A stretch of DNA of 64,000 bases from Ustilaginoidea virens (lineage: Eukaryota > Ascomycota > Sordariomycetes > Hypocreales > Clavicipitaceae): assembly GCF_000687475.1 (NCBI RefSeq), contig NC_057318.1, forward strand, positions 310,001 through 374,000. The letters are read 5' to 3'. Position 1 is the first letter of the stretch; every line of letters starts with the position of its first letter. Made by a program: the position numbers and the translations under genes. Under the pieces are notes generated by a model. That model made no database searches. It was not told where the DNA came from and worked only from the letters and a program-made list of their open reading frames with translations. Shown here in pieces: positions 1 to 10,988 of this stretch.

Positions 1-1173
1 GTATGCCTCGCTTTCCGCCTTCTCGATGACCACCGCCCAGTCGACGAGCGCGGAGCGCGGCCGCGCAACTCCGACCGCCACAGGAACGCCCTGCTCGTTT
101 TGGGACGAAAACAAGGCTCTGGCATTGTTCGGCTGGGAATTATAATCGTAGAACGCTTCAAATGCTCCTGGATACTGCGATAGAGTATAGTGGCTGGCAT
201 ATTCCCCGCCCACGTAGTCTCGCGACAAGTGACGTTCAGGCTGTCCGTCGGGAGTTATAGGCGGAAGGACAAAATGAACGGTGGAGTTGGACAAGGCATC
301 CCGGTTGGGAGTATACGTCTGATTGGCGGGGAAGACGGGGGCGATGAAATGGTTTGACGGATTATCTGGGCCGACTATGAGAACCATGCCAGTCGAACCC
401 AAGCCTTCGCGAGAAACTTGAACCTCAATCAGTGAAGCGGCCGAAACGATCAATGTCATGTATCCAAGAACGAAGTTTTGAATGTTGATGGATCGGACAG
501 GAACAGTGAGCGACATGAGGGCAAACGTCTCATTAATCATCAAGGGACCTAGAAGGAGTCCGGCACCATCGCTTAACCTGCTCCCCGGAAAGGCTCTCGC
601 GGCGACGGCGGGGGTTGAGGGCACGTAGGGATTTGGGTAGCCCAGGTCTTGGTACGTCACATTCGGGTAAAGGGTGGGTGGATATCCGTACTCGGTGTCG
701 CTCAAGTTTACTCTCGCGCCGTCGGGTGTCAAGTACGGCAGCAGGATATTCTCAAGCTGAGACCCGACGCCACCTCCGGTGACGTTGAGAAGGCCGCCAG
801 GTTTCGCGCCAGTCTGATTTCTCGAGTACAGCCTTGCTTGAAGCAGGCCGGTGACGCGGTTCGTGCTCAGAGCACTCTCGAGGTCGGAACGAGCGTCTGC
901 GAAAGGATCGGTCGCATTGTCATTGTAAAAATTGACGAGGGCTTGCTGGAGAAGAAGGCGGGTGGCGACGGATTGGCTGATGGTGCCCAGCAGATTGAGC
1001 GCCGAGTCGATTCTGGAGGCCTTGAGGGATGCGGTCAAGGAGAGTCCGCCAAATTCGACGTCGGTGACAAAATCATGGACGAAGAACCAGGTTGGAACGG
1101 AAACGATGGCGAGAGCAATGAGAACAGCAAAGATGACGAGCAGGGCCAGCTGTTCCCTGATAGAAACCCTCAT
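1..1173 (-). CDS. SLN1: SLN1-type (group VI) hybrid histidine kinase, N-terminal part, cut by window edge
   Basis: The minus strand is open without a stop from the ATG at 1173 to the window edge, giving the first 391 residues. The start MRVSIREQLALLV is the conserved opening of filamentous-fungal SLN1 kinases. It is followed by one hydrophobic segment at about residues 9-28 and then a long extracytoplasmic region rich in NxT/NxS glycosylation sites. The end reads AVVIEKAE, the approach to the second membrane segment; HAMP, kinase and receiver domains would lie beyond the window. Family role: plasma-membrane osmosensor feeding the HOG MAP-kinase phosphorelay. The frame stays open upstream to 1405 but contains no other ATG. 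No intron is needed in this part. The plus-strand reading frames over the same bases are antisense shadows. Confidence 0.88.
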   Translation of the reverse strand, partial: MRVSIREQLALLVIFAVLIALAIVSVPTWFFVHDFVTDVEFGGLSLTASLKASRIDSALNLLGTISQSVATRLLLQQALVNFYNDNATDPFADARSDLESALSTNRVTGLLQARLYSRNQTGAKPGGLLNVTGGGVGSQLENILLPYLTPDGARVNLSDTEYGYPPTLYPNVTYQDLGYPNPYVPSTPAVAARAFPGSRLSDGAGLLLGPLMINETFALMSLTVPVRSINIQNFVLGYMTLIVSAASLIEVQVSREGLGSTGMVLIVGPDNPSNHFIAPVFPANQTYTPNRDALSNSTVHFVLPPITPDGQPERHLSRDYVGGEYASHYTLSQYPGAFEAFYDYNSQPNNARALFSSQNEQGVPVAVGVARPRSALVDWAVVIEKAESEAY

Positions 1174-1944
1174 CTTGGCGAACGGCACCCAGAGAGAAGC
1201 TCGATCTTGTGTTGCCGGCGACAACGGTGGATTGTTCAGTCTCTGCCATGAATTGTTGGGCGGCTCTGGCGTTTGCAGTTGAGATGTTGTCGGACAACTA
1301 CATTGTTGCCTCTGCTCGTTTGCCAGACGCCAAAAACTACCGGTGGAAATATTGGCTCGGCCGTCTGCCGAATACCTCGACTGCGTCGATTGGTTCAAAG
1401 GTTCTTATTTTCCAGATGGCGGACTCGTTGACCTGATTGCTGGGACTCGGTGGGAAGGGGGGCTGACGGCGACAAATTGGGAGGCGGCGGCTCTGGGAAC
1501 CAGATCAACCGGGGCGAGTTGGATGTCACTGCTTTGGAGCGATTGAGACCGAGGCCATGTAACGTGAACCAAAAGGAGGAATGGAGAGGTAAGGGGTCTG
1601 ACAGAGGTCCAGACGTTGCCCTCGGATGATTTGCCAAAATTTCAATGGGGAAGCGAACCTGCAAGGACAGCCAGAAGCATGCGTGGAAAGCAGGAGCGCC
1701 AACGCGGTGGCTTGTCACGGGAAACCGGAGATTATTGTTGGCAGGTTGCTCGTTAGGTCCGTTTGCAAGCGACCAGCAAAGCAAAGCAAAAGCAAATCCG
1801 CTCCATGAGCTGGAAGTGCGGCTGTGGAAAAATGCCGGTCCAAGGGGGCAGGCAGATAGACTCCGCTTGGCAAGCCAACTTTTGTCAGCCAGTTTTTGTC
1901 AGCCATCTTTTGTCAGATCGTGGCAACTGATCGCGATCGAGCAG

Positions 1945-2000
1945 GAGTCCCAGAGTCCCGGAGTCCAGGAGTCCAGGAGTCCAAGAGTCCAAGAGTCCAG
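1945..2000. repeat. GAGTCCAG minisatellite
   Basis: Seven imperfect head-to-tail copies of an 8-bp unit GAGTCCAG, with variants GAGTCCCA, GAGTCCCG and GAGTCCAA. Confidence 0.85.
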
Positions 2001-2379
2001 ACCATGGTATCCACCAGCCCCGAAACGTTGAACCAACGCAACGGATTTTGCTGCGCAAGCTTGGCAATTAGGACGAGTCGAATCGGTTTGAAACGAGGAA
2101 AAATTACACTTTACTTTTCTGGAGAGGCTACGTAGCCCAAGGTGCGCCGCCAGGGATTTTCAACCTGAGGGAAGAAAGTTCCAATCGTGGCGCGCCAAGC
2201 CACAAGGTTGGTTAGCGCGGCCTGAGTCTTAACAGTATGCACAGTGCACACCACTGGTACACATTCCCCCGCTGCCAACGTCGCAACGTCGCAGAGCGTG
2301 GACTTAAAAGATACACCCACCGTTCGCCAATGTGCACGGTGCACTCTGCAGATCTGCGTGCTCCACCGCTGCTTTATGT

Positions 2380-2797
2380 ATCCCTTTGAAGGTGCTAAGG
2401 TGCAGCGTCTGTACTGGACCCACTTTTGCTAGATACCTAGCAGGAACCTCCTTCTTACTAGACTGCCAAATATTAACCACTAAAATCCTTACATTAGTAA
2501 TTATAGTATTTACTATATACCTGCTAATAACTAATATCAGGAGGTATAACTGCTAAATACGGCCTATTAATTAGGGCATATTGCGTATTTTCTGTAGCTA
2601 AATGAGCGGAAATCGCCCCATGGCGCGTTATATCTTATGAGGAGTGGGATGTAGGGTTTTGTATCTCAGAATACTGTGGGTACTTCTGCTATTATACTAT
2701 TTCATCGTCTGCTGATGTACCCTTTGATATACGGCTTTGTATTGGCTCAAACCCTGGTCCAGTACAACAGCTTGCACCTTAGCACCTTCAAAGGGAT
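2380..2797. mobile_element. MITE-like non-coding inverted-repeat element
   Basis: The left end (2380-2404, beginning ATCCCTTTGAAGGTGCTAAG) is the exact reverse complement of the right end (2773-2797). The match continues imperfectly for about 20 bp further inward on each side (GTACTGGACC). The interior is strikingly AT-rich compared with the surrounding DNA and encodes no transposase. At about 418 bp this has the form of a miniature inverted-repeat transposable element or an internally deleted DNA transposon. I see no clear target-site duplication. The AT-richness could also reflect repeat-induced point mutation. Confidence 0.7.
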
Positions 2798-2898
2798 GGG
2801 GGAAATCAGCCCCGCCCGCCCCAACTGGCAAGCTGTCACATCCATCGGAAATGGAAGGAGCCAGCGGGTACAGTACTTCGTATTCCGTCGAAGGGGGG

Positions 2899-2900
<2 letters not shown>

Positions 2901-2931
<31 letters not shown>
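2901..2931. repeat. Poly-A run followed by GA-rich tract
   Basis: About 31 consecutive A residues, preceded by seven G and followed by an AGAGAAAGAGAGGG purine stretch to about 2953. Confidence 0.9.
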
Positions 2932-2937
<6 letters not shown>

Positions 2938-3764
2938 GAGAGGGAGAGAGAGATTCAACCACGCGAACCAAGTCCCCCCTCCATAGAAATAGAAGCAGCA
3001 TCTTGGCACGCCTTATTTAGTACCAGATATTGGTGATTTGTTCTTGATATATTCACTACTCCATGCGCACTACGTCGTGCAGTCGTTTTTTCACATACCT
3101 CCCAACTTGTCGCTTATGTCGCAGGCCCTTCGAGTAGCCGATTCGTCTCGTCATAAGCAGCAGGTAGGCCGACTTCTAATCATCGCAAGGCTGATGTGAA
3201 AAAGGCCGTCGTCGTGTCAAAAAGCCAAACGCCTTGGGACAAGCAATCGGATTATACATTTTGCAAGGCACCAGCGGTCGCGGGGCACAACGTTGAACCC
3301 TTCAATACATGCACGGCCCCAAGACGAAGAAGCCAAGGTAAGCTGCATTTAGGGACTAGCGGGCTGCAGAGCAACCACCCGGTTAGGCTGGTGTCTGGAG
3401 GATCGTGACCACGAACCCGAGACCTACCAGGATGACAGTATGCTTGTTGCCGATAAGCTCAGGGAGGGTATAGACCGGACCAATCGGCAATACCCCGACA
3501 AACTCAATTGCAACTTGTCTTCCTGCCATCGTCTCACGTCGCAATTCAAGCCTCGAACGGACGTGAAGCCTATCAAATGGCAGAGCCGCAGCAATGCGCA
3601 AGACTTTCTTTTTTTTCCCCCTTCCCCCTGTTCTCTACGCTATGAGAATATCAAAATAAAAGTTGACATTTCCTCTATATCCTCGCGTTGCTGCCCAAAA
3701 GCAACGAATGCTGTATGCCAGTATGCCCAGTATGCCATGCACACACCCCACACACACAACGGAA

Positions 3765-3835
3765 AAAAATAAAAATAAAATAAAAATAAAATAAAAAAAG
3801 AAAAAGAAAAAGAAAAAGAAGAAGAAGAAAAAGGG
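3765..3835. repeat. A-rich AAAAT/AAAAAG tract
   Basis: Low-complexity purine-rich run made of AAAAT units passing into AAAAAG and AAG units, about 110 bp 3' of the DUF1275 stop codon. Confidence 0.85.
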
Positions 3836-3945
3836 AGCAAGGAAGGGGGGAAAAGCGGAAAAGATTAAACGCCTGGGATGTCTCGTCTACGCGCACACCA
3901 AGTCTTTGAACCACCCCGCCGCCCTAGCCACCAAAACTGATCGTC

Positions 3946-4915
3946 TCAAACCAGCGAATCGGCCTCCGATTTCCAAAAGTACCACGCGCAGGCGATGGCA
4001 AGCTTGATGGCGGCGACGGTCCAGAGCGAGGGATCTACTGCGCTGGCAGCCTTGGAGATCCATCCGCCGCAGATGGCTCCGACAAGAGTCAGGACAAAGG
4101 CAATGAACCGCCGGTTCCGCTTGGGATTCTTGCCCAGGGTGAAGAGCGCCGGGTCAGACATGAGATCGCACAGCATGCTTGTCACGACGACGGTAGGCAC
4201 CTCGCCGACCTTGAGGGTTCGGCTGCTGACAATCTGCCCGGCGGCCTGGAAGCTCAGCAGGGCGATGACAATGAGCTCCTTGAAGTCGACGTCGGTCGGG
4301 GGCCGCCTTGAAGGGTAGGACCCGTCAATGACGCCGCCCTGGATAATGGAGGCCGCGACAACGACCATGAGCGACTGCAGCAGGAAGGAGAGCATGACGA
4401 CGCCGCGACGCCGCCCGCCCAGCGTGAGGGCGAAGCGGGAGAAGGCAAAGGAGCCGAGGATGAAGAAGGCGATGGAGCAGAGGGAGCGCGCCCAGCCGTA
4501 GGGCTTGTTGTTGTAGCCCGACGTCCCAAGGGCGACGAAGATTGTGTTTCCTACGAGGGGGCTGAGCCGAGAGTTTTGACGGGACATTTTGGCGTCCGAC
4601 GCCGAGCAGGGGAGTGATAGCAGGGGAGTGATAGCTACCTGTCTGCATGGATACAAATGTGCCGTAGGCTGCGCGCAGAGTCAGAAGCGGAAAAAGGCGG
4701 AGGCAAGCAAGTGCTTGCTTACAACGGATCAATTGCTTACCGTTGTAGATGGTGCCGTCGGTCAAGCCCGACACAAAGCAGCAGGCCAGCATGGGCAAGT
4801 AAGCAAGGTCGAGGTCAACGTCCTCGCGGAGCTTGCTCTGGCGAGCACTCTTGTTTCCCTCGGCCGGAGAGTCCGAGTCTGGATCTGGTTTCGCAGAGGC
4901 ACCCATACTTGCCAT
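3946..4915 (-). CDS. DUF1275 (YoaK-family) multi-pass membrane protein
   Basis: Model of three exons: 4915-4741, 4668-4639 and 4550-3946, giving 269 residues. Both introns are GT-AG (GTAAGC donor, GCGCAG acceptor; GTAGCT donor, TCGTAG acceptor) and all phases match. Splicing restores the DUF1275 signature in which SGLTDGTIYN runs into AYGTFVSMQTGNT, the conserved 'sees membrane partner Q-T-G-N' region. About six hydrophobic segments follow, including LCSIAFFILGSFAFSRF, VVMLSFLLQSLMVVVAAS and FIAFVLTLVGAICGGWIS. The first 35 residues are polar and probably cytosolic. The start was placed at MASMGASAK; in-frame ATGs at 4948 and 5032 would only add basic 5'-leader sequence. Family function is unknown, and no substrate can be named from sequence. 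Confidence 0.88.
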
Positions 4916-5081
4916 GGGCGACTTGGGGAGTTGCTGATGGCGAAGCATTGCCGGGTGGGATGGGCGTGGCTTGTTTATGTTGGTTTTGGTTCGTTTCGAT
5001 CGTTTCCGCCTTTCCTTTTTTTTTCGGGTCAAGTCTTGTGTCTGTCTGCTGCTGCCAAGCTGCTGCTAAGCTGCTGACGGC

Positions 5082-5104
5082 GGTGGTGGTGGTGGTGGTG
5101 GTGG
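5082..5104. repeat. (GGT)n microsatellite
   Basis: Seven to eight consecutive GGT units about 165 bp upstream of the DUF1275 start codon. Confidence 0.9.
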
Positions 5105-5420
5105 AAAAGTCTGGTCGTCGTATCGGAGCAAGTTGACGCAACAGCATGCACCCACCCACCCCCCATCTCAAGGGCTGGGCCTGGACCTGGACGTGGAGAG
5201 TCTGGTTGCGTCAACTGCTTGCCTCCAGTCTCCAGTCCGCCTGTGCGGCTTGGCTGACTTGGCGTCAATTGTTAGTGATCCACCCGCCTCATGGCAGGCA
5301 GCTGTCGCGTCGTGGATGTGGATATCTGGCGGCCGGCCCACCAGATTGCCACATGTAATTTGCTCTGCGCTCGAATGGACGAGTAAGCAGCCGTGTAGAT
5401 GATGCACTTGCTCCTCACCC

Positions 5421-5476
5421 GTCCCATGTCCAGCGTCCCATGTCCAGCGTCCCATGTCCAGCGTCCCATGTCCAGC
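5421..5476. repeat. 14-bp perfect minisatellite, four copies
   Basis: GTCCCATGTCCAGC is repeated four times without a mismatch, which suggests recent expansion. Confidence 0.95.
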
Positions 5477-5880
5477 GCCTGAATATCTTGGACCCATCGC
5501 CGAACCCTTGCCCCTCCCTGGATTGCCGGTATTAGCCTACATACAACTCGACAGCACGACAGCACTTGTATGAGCAATTACTCCGCGGATGAGTTGTGAC
5601 TTATAACCCACATACTGGCACATGCTACGCACTATGCACCCGCTATGCACGCGCTATGCATATACCATGCACATGCTATGCACCTACCGAGTACGGCCGA
5701 CCCCTTATCGAATATCTTGACTGCTCGGCACCAAAACGTCTGGTGTTTTGTCGAGGGCAAGAGCCGCCAGTCCAGCAAGGAAGGAGCGGCTGTTCTCCCG
5801 CCACAGCCAGCCAGCCAGCCTCGTCACCGCCTTGCGGTACATGGCCTCCGCCATCTTGGCTGTCCGGCCTTGTTCCTCGT

Positions 5881-5960
5881 CATCAGCATCATCAACATCA
5901 TCATCACCATCATCACCATCATCACCATCATCACCATCATCACCATCATCCTCATCACCT
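5881..5960. repeat. CATCAC/CATCAT microsatellite
   Basis: Triplet-based run of CAT and CAC units of about 80 bp. It yields poly-His, poly-Asp and poly-Ile frames that are not evidence of a gene. Confidence 0.92.
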
Positions 5961-6722
5961 CTTCCTTGTTTGCCAAGACCAGTCTTGCTGGACCCGCGCC
6001 GATGGAATGACTTGTCCAGGCTGCCACCAAGCACCACGGTGGAGTCCTGGCCAGCGTCGAGTCCCTTCCACCCCGACCAGACAATGTGTTCCAATGCGAC
6101 GCTGCACCGCATAGAGGTGTTTTCGTCCCATGAGATCCCCCATCCGTAGAGCTCCTGGCGCGCCGGTGATTTGACCCTGGTCAACCAGACATTGCTATGC
6201 CCCAGCATGCAGTGTCCATCCACGGCCAAACCGGAGGGTTGCAGCGGCCCGCCCGATGGCTGCGGCCCAGGCTTGGCCAAGAAAACCTAAAGTCTCAACC
6301 TTAGTTCTGCGTCGCATGTGGCCAACCATTTCTGGCGACGTCTCACACCCGAGGGGCACGGTGGGGACAGCCCGGAGCTTCGACGCCCTACGAAAATAGA
6401 ATAAGCTTCCCGCACTTTTACGAGCACGCTGCCCGTTCGTCCGAGGCAAGACGTGACCTATCGAGCCAAGACGGGGCCATCACGGCGAGACCGAGAGGTG
6501 GGGAAACCGTCCGGAGATGAACACAACATTCTCAAGTGATATAAAACAGCGTTATGCTTATCTCCCTCCCGCCTTTGGGCACTCGAGCGCGGTTCTCAGG
6601 ATCGGCGCCCAGGCAGTGGGGAACCAAGGGCATGAGGGTTGTATTTTGCCAACAGCACCAGCAGCGCGGCGGGCCATCTGATGACACAGATATGGCGGTT
6701 TCACGTCGCCACGACGTCCCCT

Positions 6723-6737
6723 CCCCCCCCCCCCCCC
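6723..6737. repeat. Poly-C run (15)
   Basis: Fifteen consecutive C; a second run of 17 C lies at 6807-6823. Confidence 0.95.
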
Positions 6738-6806
6738 GTCTCCTTCCCTCACAATAGATTGCCCCAGGTGGGAAACGGCAATGTCTTGGAGCCCTAGGCT
6801 TGCCGG

Positions 6807-6823
6807 CCCCCCCCCCCCCCCCC
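6807..6823. repeat. Poly-C run (17)
   Basis: Seventeen consecutive C, 70 bp from the previous C run. Confidence 0.95.
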
Positions 6824-7578
6824 AGGCCATCAAATAACTCCGCTGTAGACAGGGGCTTGTCCCGGAGGGGTTTGTCGCAATCAATCAAGGTTTGCGGAAC
6901 ATTTGCCCGCTCGATTCACAACGGCCGAGCCGGAAATTGTTCTGCATGATGGGTAAAATTTGGGGGGAAATGCGGGGGAAAAAGACTAAAGATGTATATC
7001 GTCGCAACAATCAACAACTGCAACGTGAATAGCGCCAGCGGTATGAGTGGGAGGCCTCTGAAATACTCACGGAGGGTTTCAACGCATTCACATAAGCATG
7101 GTTCTTGACTTGATTAATCTGCACAACAGGCTCCAGGCCCTCGAAAGCAAGACACCATCCCGGATACCGTATGCCCTGGCAGCTGGCCGTCAAAAGAGCC
7201 TCCGATCTTCGGTAACTTGCAAGTCGTCTGGGCGGCCAGCCAGCCAGCCCCCTCCCTCCCCCCGGCTTGCTCGGACTTGACAGGCCCATGCAGGCCGTCT
7301 GTTCTATAAGCCAACAGTAAAAGAAGAAGAAGCCGAGAAATTCAAAGAAAAGGAACATGACAATAAAAAAAAAGACGGGGATAAAAAAAAATAAACCACC
7401 TCCAGCCTGCCTTGCCTGGCTTAACGTCAATAGCCGAGAGGGCTTGGCTGGGGTCTTGATTCGACACAAACCCCTGCAAGGAAAAGGCGGAGGGAGGATT
7501 TTGCCAAGATGAGCTTGATAACGAAAGGGCCTTTCGCGTATTGTGCCACATCAAGTTCGTCAGCGATATTGGGGGGGA

Positions 7579-7595
7579 GGGGGGGGGGGGGGGGG
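7579..7595. repeat. Poly-G run (17)
   Basis: Seventeen consecutive G preceded by GGGGGGGA, about 400 bp upstream of the PEP-mutase-family gene. Confidence 0.93.
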
Positions 7596-7986
7596 TGGAA
7601 GGCGTCGCCGAGCCTTTTTGCCCCTGCTGCATTTGCCGTGGCAGCACGCGTTGGGTTGCGTATTCTCGCTCCCGGTTTGCTCCGTGCCGTGGGCAGCGGT
7701 TCATGAAGGACTTTGGGTTTTTCCTGGCACGGGGAAGCCGTGGTGCGTGGCTCGTGGCCCGCGGTTTGCGGCGCTCTGGGGAAAATTATAAAAAGTGAGG
7801 GCTGGTCTCTGTCATGGACGGCATTATTCCCAACACGAGTTTCCTGTGGCTTTTTTTTATATACCCTTCTCTTCCCCTCACGCAGCCCCATCGTCACGTT
7901 TACGCATATACATGTACGCGGATACGTGTATATATCCTCACATATACATATACATATTTACGACCGCCCTTTGACCTCTATTCCCA

Positions 7987-9267
7987 ATGGCGCCAAGCGC
8001 GATTGACAAGACAGTTGGCGTTGACGGCCGTCACACGGGAGACGTCTCAGGCAGCTACGAGGTCTCCAACGTCCACTTCTCCCCCCTCAAAGACGTCAAT
8101 GAGCAGGTCCGCGGGCCGGCCTCCGGGGCTACCAAGCTTCGAAAGATGCTCTTGGAAACCAACGAGCTCATTGTGTGCCCTGGCGTCTATGACGGCCTTT
8201 CTGCTCGCACGGCCATTGAGCTTGGATTCGACGCCATGTACATGGTATGCCCTTTTCTCTCTCTGAACCAGCCACCCAGATTTTCCCCTGCCCACCCCCT
8301 CCCCCTCCCCCCCTTGGCAAGGAATAGTGGCTAAACAGCGCTGGATTGCATGCAGACTGGTGCTGGCACCACAGCGTCTCGTCTAGGCCAGCCGGATCTG
8401 GCCATTGCCCAGCTGCACGAGATGCGCGACAACGCCGAAATGATTGCCAACTTGGATCCCTTTGGTCCCCCGCTCATTGCGGACATGGACACCGGCTACG
8501 GAGGTAGGTCCGGACTCTCTTCCCATGCCACTTTTGCGCAGCCCGGCAACCGCGCCGCAGCGCCGGGGAATCAGGGCCCCCCCCCCCTTGCAGAGGCTGG
8601 GGAACAAGCGTGGCGGGATCGCCCGGCTGACAGGTTGCGTATAGGCCCCATCATGGCAGCCCGCACCGTGGAGCAGTACATCCGGGCGGGCGTGGCCGGC
8701 GCCCATCTCGAGGACCAGGTGCTGACCAAGCGGTGCGGCCACCTGGGCGGCAAGAGAGTCGTCCCGCGGGAGGAGTACTACGCGCGGGTGCGCGCGGCCC
8801 ACGCGGCCAGGCTGCGCATGCGCTCCGACTTTGTGCTGATTGCGCGGACCGACGCGCTGCAGACGCTCGGGTACGACGAGTGCATCGAGCGCCTGCGCGC
8901 GGCGCGCGACCTCGGCGCCGACGTGGGCATCGTCGAGGGCTTCGCCTCCAAGGAGCAGGCGGCGCAGGCGGTCAAGGACCTGGCGCCCTGGCCGCTGCTG
9001 CTCAACAGCGTGGAGAACGGGGCGAGCCCGACCATCACCGTCGACGAGGCTCGGCAGATGGGCTTCCGCGTCGTCATCTTCTCGTTTGCCTGCCTGGCCC
9101 CGGCGTACCGGGCCATCAGGGAGACGCTGATGCTGCTCAAGACGGCCGGCGTGGTCGGCACGCCCAAGGACCTGACGCCGGTGCGCTTGTTCGAGGTGTG
9201 CGGCCTGAAACACTGCATGACCGTCGACGCCGAGGCGGGCGGCTTGTCCTTTGCGGACGGCGTGTAG
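7987..9267 (+). CDS. Isocitrate lyase/PEP mutase superfamily enzyme (oxaloacetate hydrolase or methylisocitrate-lyase-like)
   Basis: Three exons, 7987-8244, 8356-8503 and 8645-9267, give 342 residues. Introns start GTATGC and GTAGGT and end GCAG and ATAG, with matching phases. The TIM-barrel family hallmarks are present: VCPGVYDGLSART near residue 65, the metal-binding DMDTGYGG at 129-136, AHLEDQ at 155-160 and the mobile catalytic-loop motif KRCGH at 164-168 with the cysteine intact. Members cleave or form C-C or C-P bonds next to a carboxylate, and fungal relatives include oxaloacetate acetylhydrolase. The sequence alone does not settle the substrate. No mitochondrial presequence is evident. 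No operon-like partner is adjacent; the nearest genes lie more than 3 kb away. Confidence 0.88.
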
Positions 9268-10971
9268 GGCGTCTGCCGTCTTGCCGGGTTGCGGGGGTTG
9301 GGGGTGGGGGGGACTCGTGTTGTCGTGTACAAAGTTTGTGAGCAGGGCCTTTTTTCCGGTACATGTTTGCACTTGTACATAGGTATATATATATGCTGCA
9401 GAATGAAGCAAGTGCTCGAAATGCTCCCCTTGCGCCCGTGACCGTGATGAAGATGCAAGATTGCAAGTCTTCACTAACAGGCTGGACTAGGCTGGCCTCC
9501 TCGTCAGCCGCGAGTAAAAGGACCACGGGTCTGGAGGGATGGTCGCCGTGGCAGAAGGCTGCTCGGCCTGGCGCTTGGCGACTCGTCTCGCGCCGATTGC
9601 GCAGGTGAGAGAGATCAAGGCAACGGTTCACCTCTGGGTTCTGTCTCCTTGGTGTCAGGGGGGGCATCCGGGTGCTCAGGTCAAGTGGCCAACCTGGCCG
9701 CGGGCTTCCACTGAGCGCGGCCATCGTTGCCCCGGCGCAGGATACATCGTGTCCGGGAAGGAATGCAGCATGACGGCCACGTAGAGCAAAAGTCCCGGCC
9801 ACCACTCAGACTATCAATATCTCTTGCTCTCCGGGCATGCTCAGGCAAACCCCCCCCCCCCCTCGGCGAAAGGAGCAACCGGACCGTGCGCCCGGGCTAC
9901 AGTGCTCGCTCGGGACGACAAGGTCCACGATGCAATCGACTCTCGGGGCGTTGGAAAGACAGCAGTAAGCCCTGGCGCGGAGAAAGCTGCGCCGGCGCCC
10001 GAGCTGGACGCTTTCGGCACGGCAAGGTCGTTGCTGCTGCGGCGCTCGCTTTGAAATCTACGCGGGGACGGCGCACCCGCTGGGAGGAAGCAAGCGCCCA
10101 TCCGGTGCGTTTGGTCGCCTGGGTACTGACGCAGCTGGTGTCCTGTGTATGCGCGCGGTTCCCGGCGACCAGCCCCTTGCTGCGTGCGTGGGCAGCATAT
10201 CAAACTCGGGTGCGCAACCCCTCCCCTTCCCTGGATTTAGAAAACGCACGATTTGCATTCGTCGGACGACGGCGTGGGAGCAGAGGTGCAGCATGGGAAA
10301 TCATGCCTCGGCAAAAGTACAGCAAATCCAATAACTTGCCCAGCAAGCCTGTTCCGCATAATGGCCGTGATGGCATCCCGTCGGGGAAGGGGCGGTATGC
10401 CGGCGCAAGAAGGGGCACCCCTCCGGATGGAGAGGTTCGCGACCGGTATCGGAATTCGTCCATGCGTGCTCGCGGGACAGTTCATCAAGAGAGGGGTTTA
10501 CCAGCACACAGTGGCATCCGTCGGTGTTGGGCATGGAAAGCTGTGCCGTTGGTTGAGCGCAAACGTTGGGGCGGCGCGTCTCGCCATGAGCAGCGGGCGG
10601 GCTGAACCCTAATGCTGCAACTGCACGATGCACGACTTTGCCGCGTCGGAGGCGTAGAGAGCCTCGGCAGCCCCGGCCGCACTGCTGCAACGATGGCCAG
10701 GACGCGGGTTGCCGCGAGTTGACGACGCGGAGGGCGCTGGTGGCTCGGATAGCCGTCCTCGGCGAATCCAGACCCCTCCCCCCCACCCGGGGCCCCCGCG
10801 GGTGTGCGCAGCGGCTGCACATGCTTGGGCGTGGGGAAGGGTTCCAAGAGCCGGGCGCCATCAGAACTCGACGTGAGAATCGGCTGGATGGGTGAGTGGC
10901 GGTCTACAAGCGGAGGGTCGTTCAGGCGCGTCACTGAGTTGTTTGTTTGAGTTGCAACCTGGGGCACATGA

Positions 10972-10988
10972 GGGGGGGGGGGGGGGGG
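10972..10988. repeat. Poly-G run (17)
   Basis: Seventeen consecutive G in intergenic DNA. Confidence 0.93.

Larger units (their letters stand above)
1174..3945. other. Intergenic, repeat-rich, no gene recognised
   Basis: This is the divergent upstream side of the SLN1-like gene and the 3' side of the DUF1275 gene. It holds a GAGTCCAG minisatellite (1945-2000), an AT-rich inverted-repeat element (2380-2797), a poly-A run (about 2901-2931) and an A-rich purine tract (about 3765-3835). Open frames here are short, overlapping and have no family resemblance. Confidence 0.7.
4916..7986. other. Intergenic, microsatellite-rich, no gene recognised
   Basis: Upstream regions of two divergent genes. 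It contains GGT, CATCAC and 14-bp tandem repeats, GCTATGCAC-type repeats (about 5617-5685), two C15-C17 runs and one G17 run. The longest frames (for example 5705-6280 minus, Asp-rich) owe their length to the CATCAC microsatellite. Nothing matches a known family. Confidence 0.65.

Noticed and set aside
2676..3020. Short Lys-rich frames
   Set aside because: Produced by the poly-A and GA-rich tracts.
5705..6280. 191-codon minus-strand Asp-rich frame
   Set aside because: Its central Gly-Asp-Asp run is just the CATCAC microsatellite read in reverse; flanks are not protein-like.
9727..10605. 292-codon plus-strand frame
   Set aside because: Arg/Pro/Gly-rich, overlapped by frames on both strands, with no motif or plausible splice partners; typical of GC-rich non-coding DNA.
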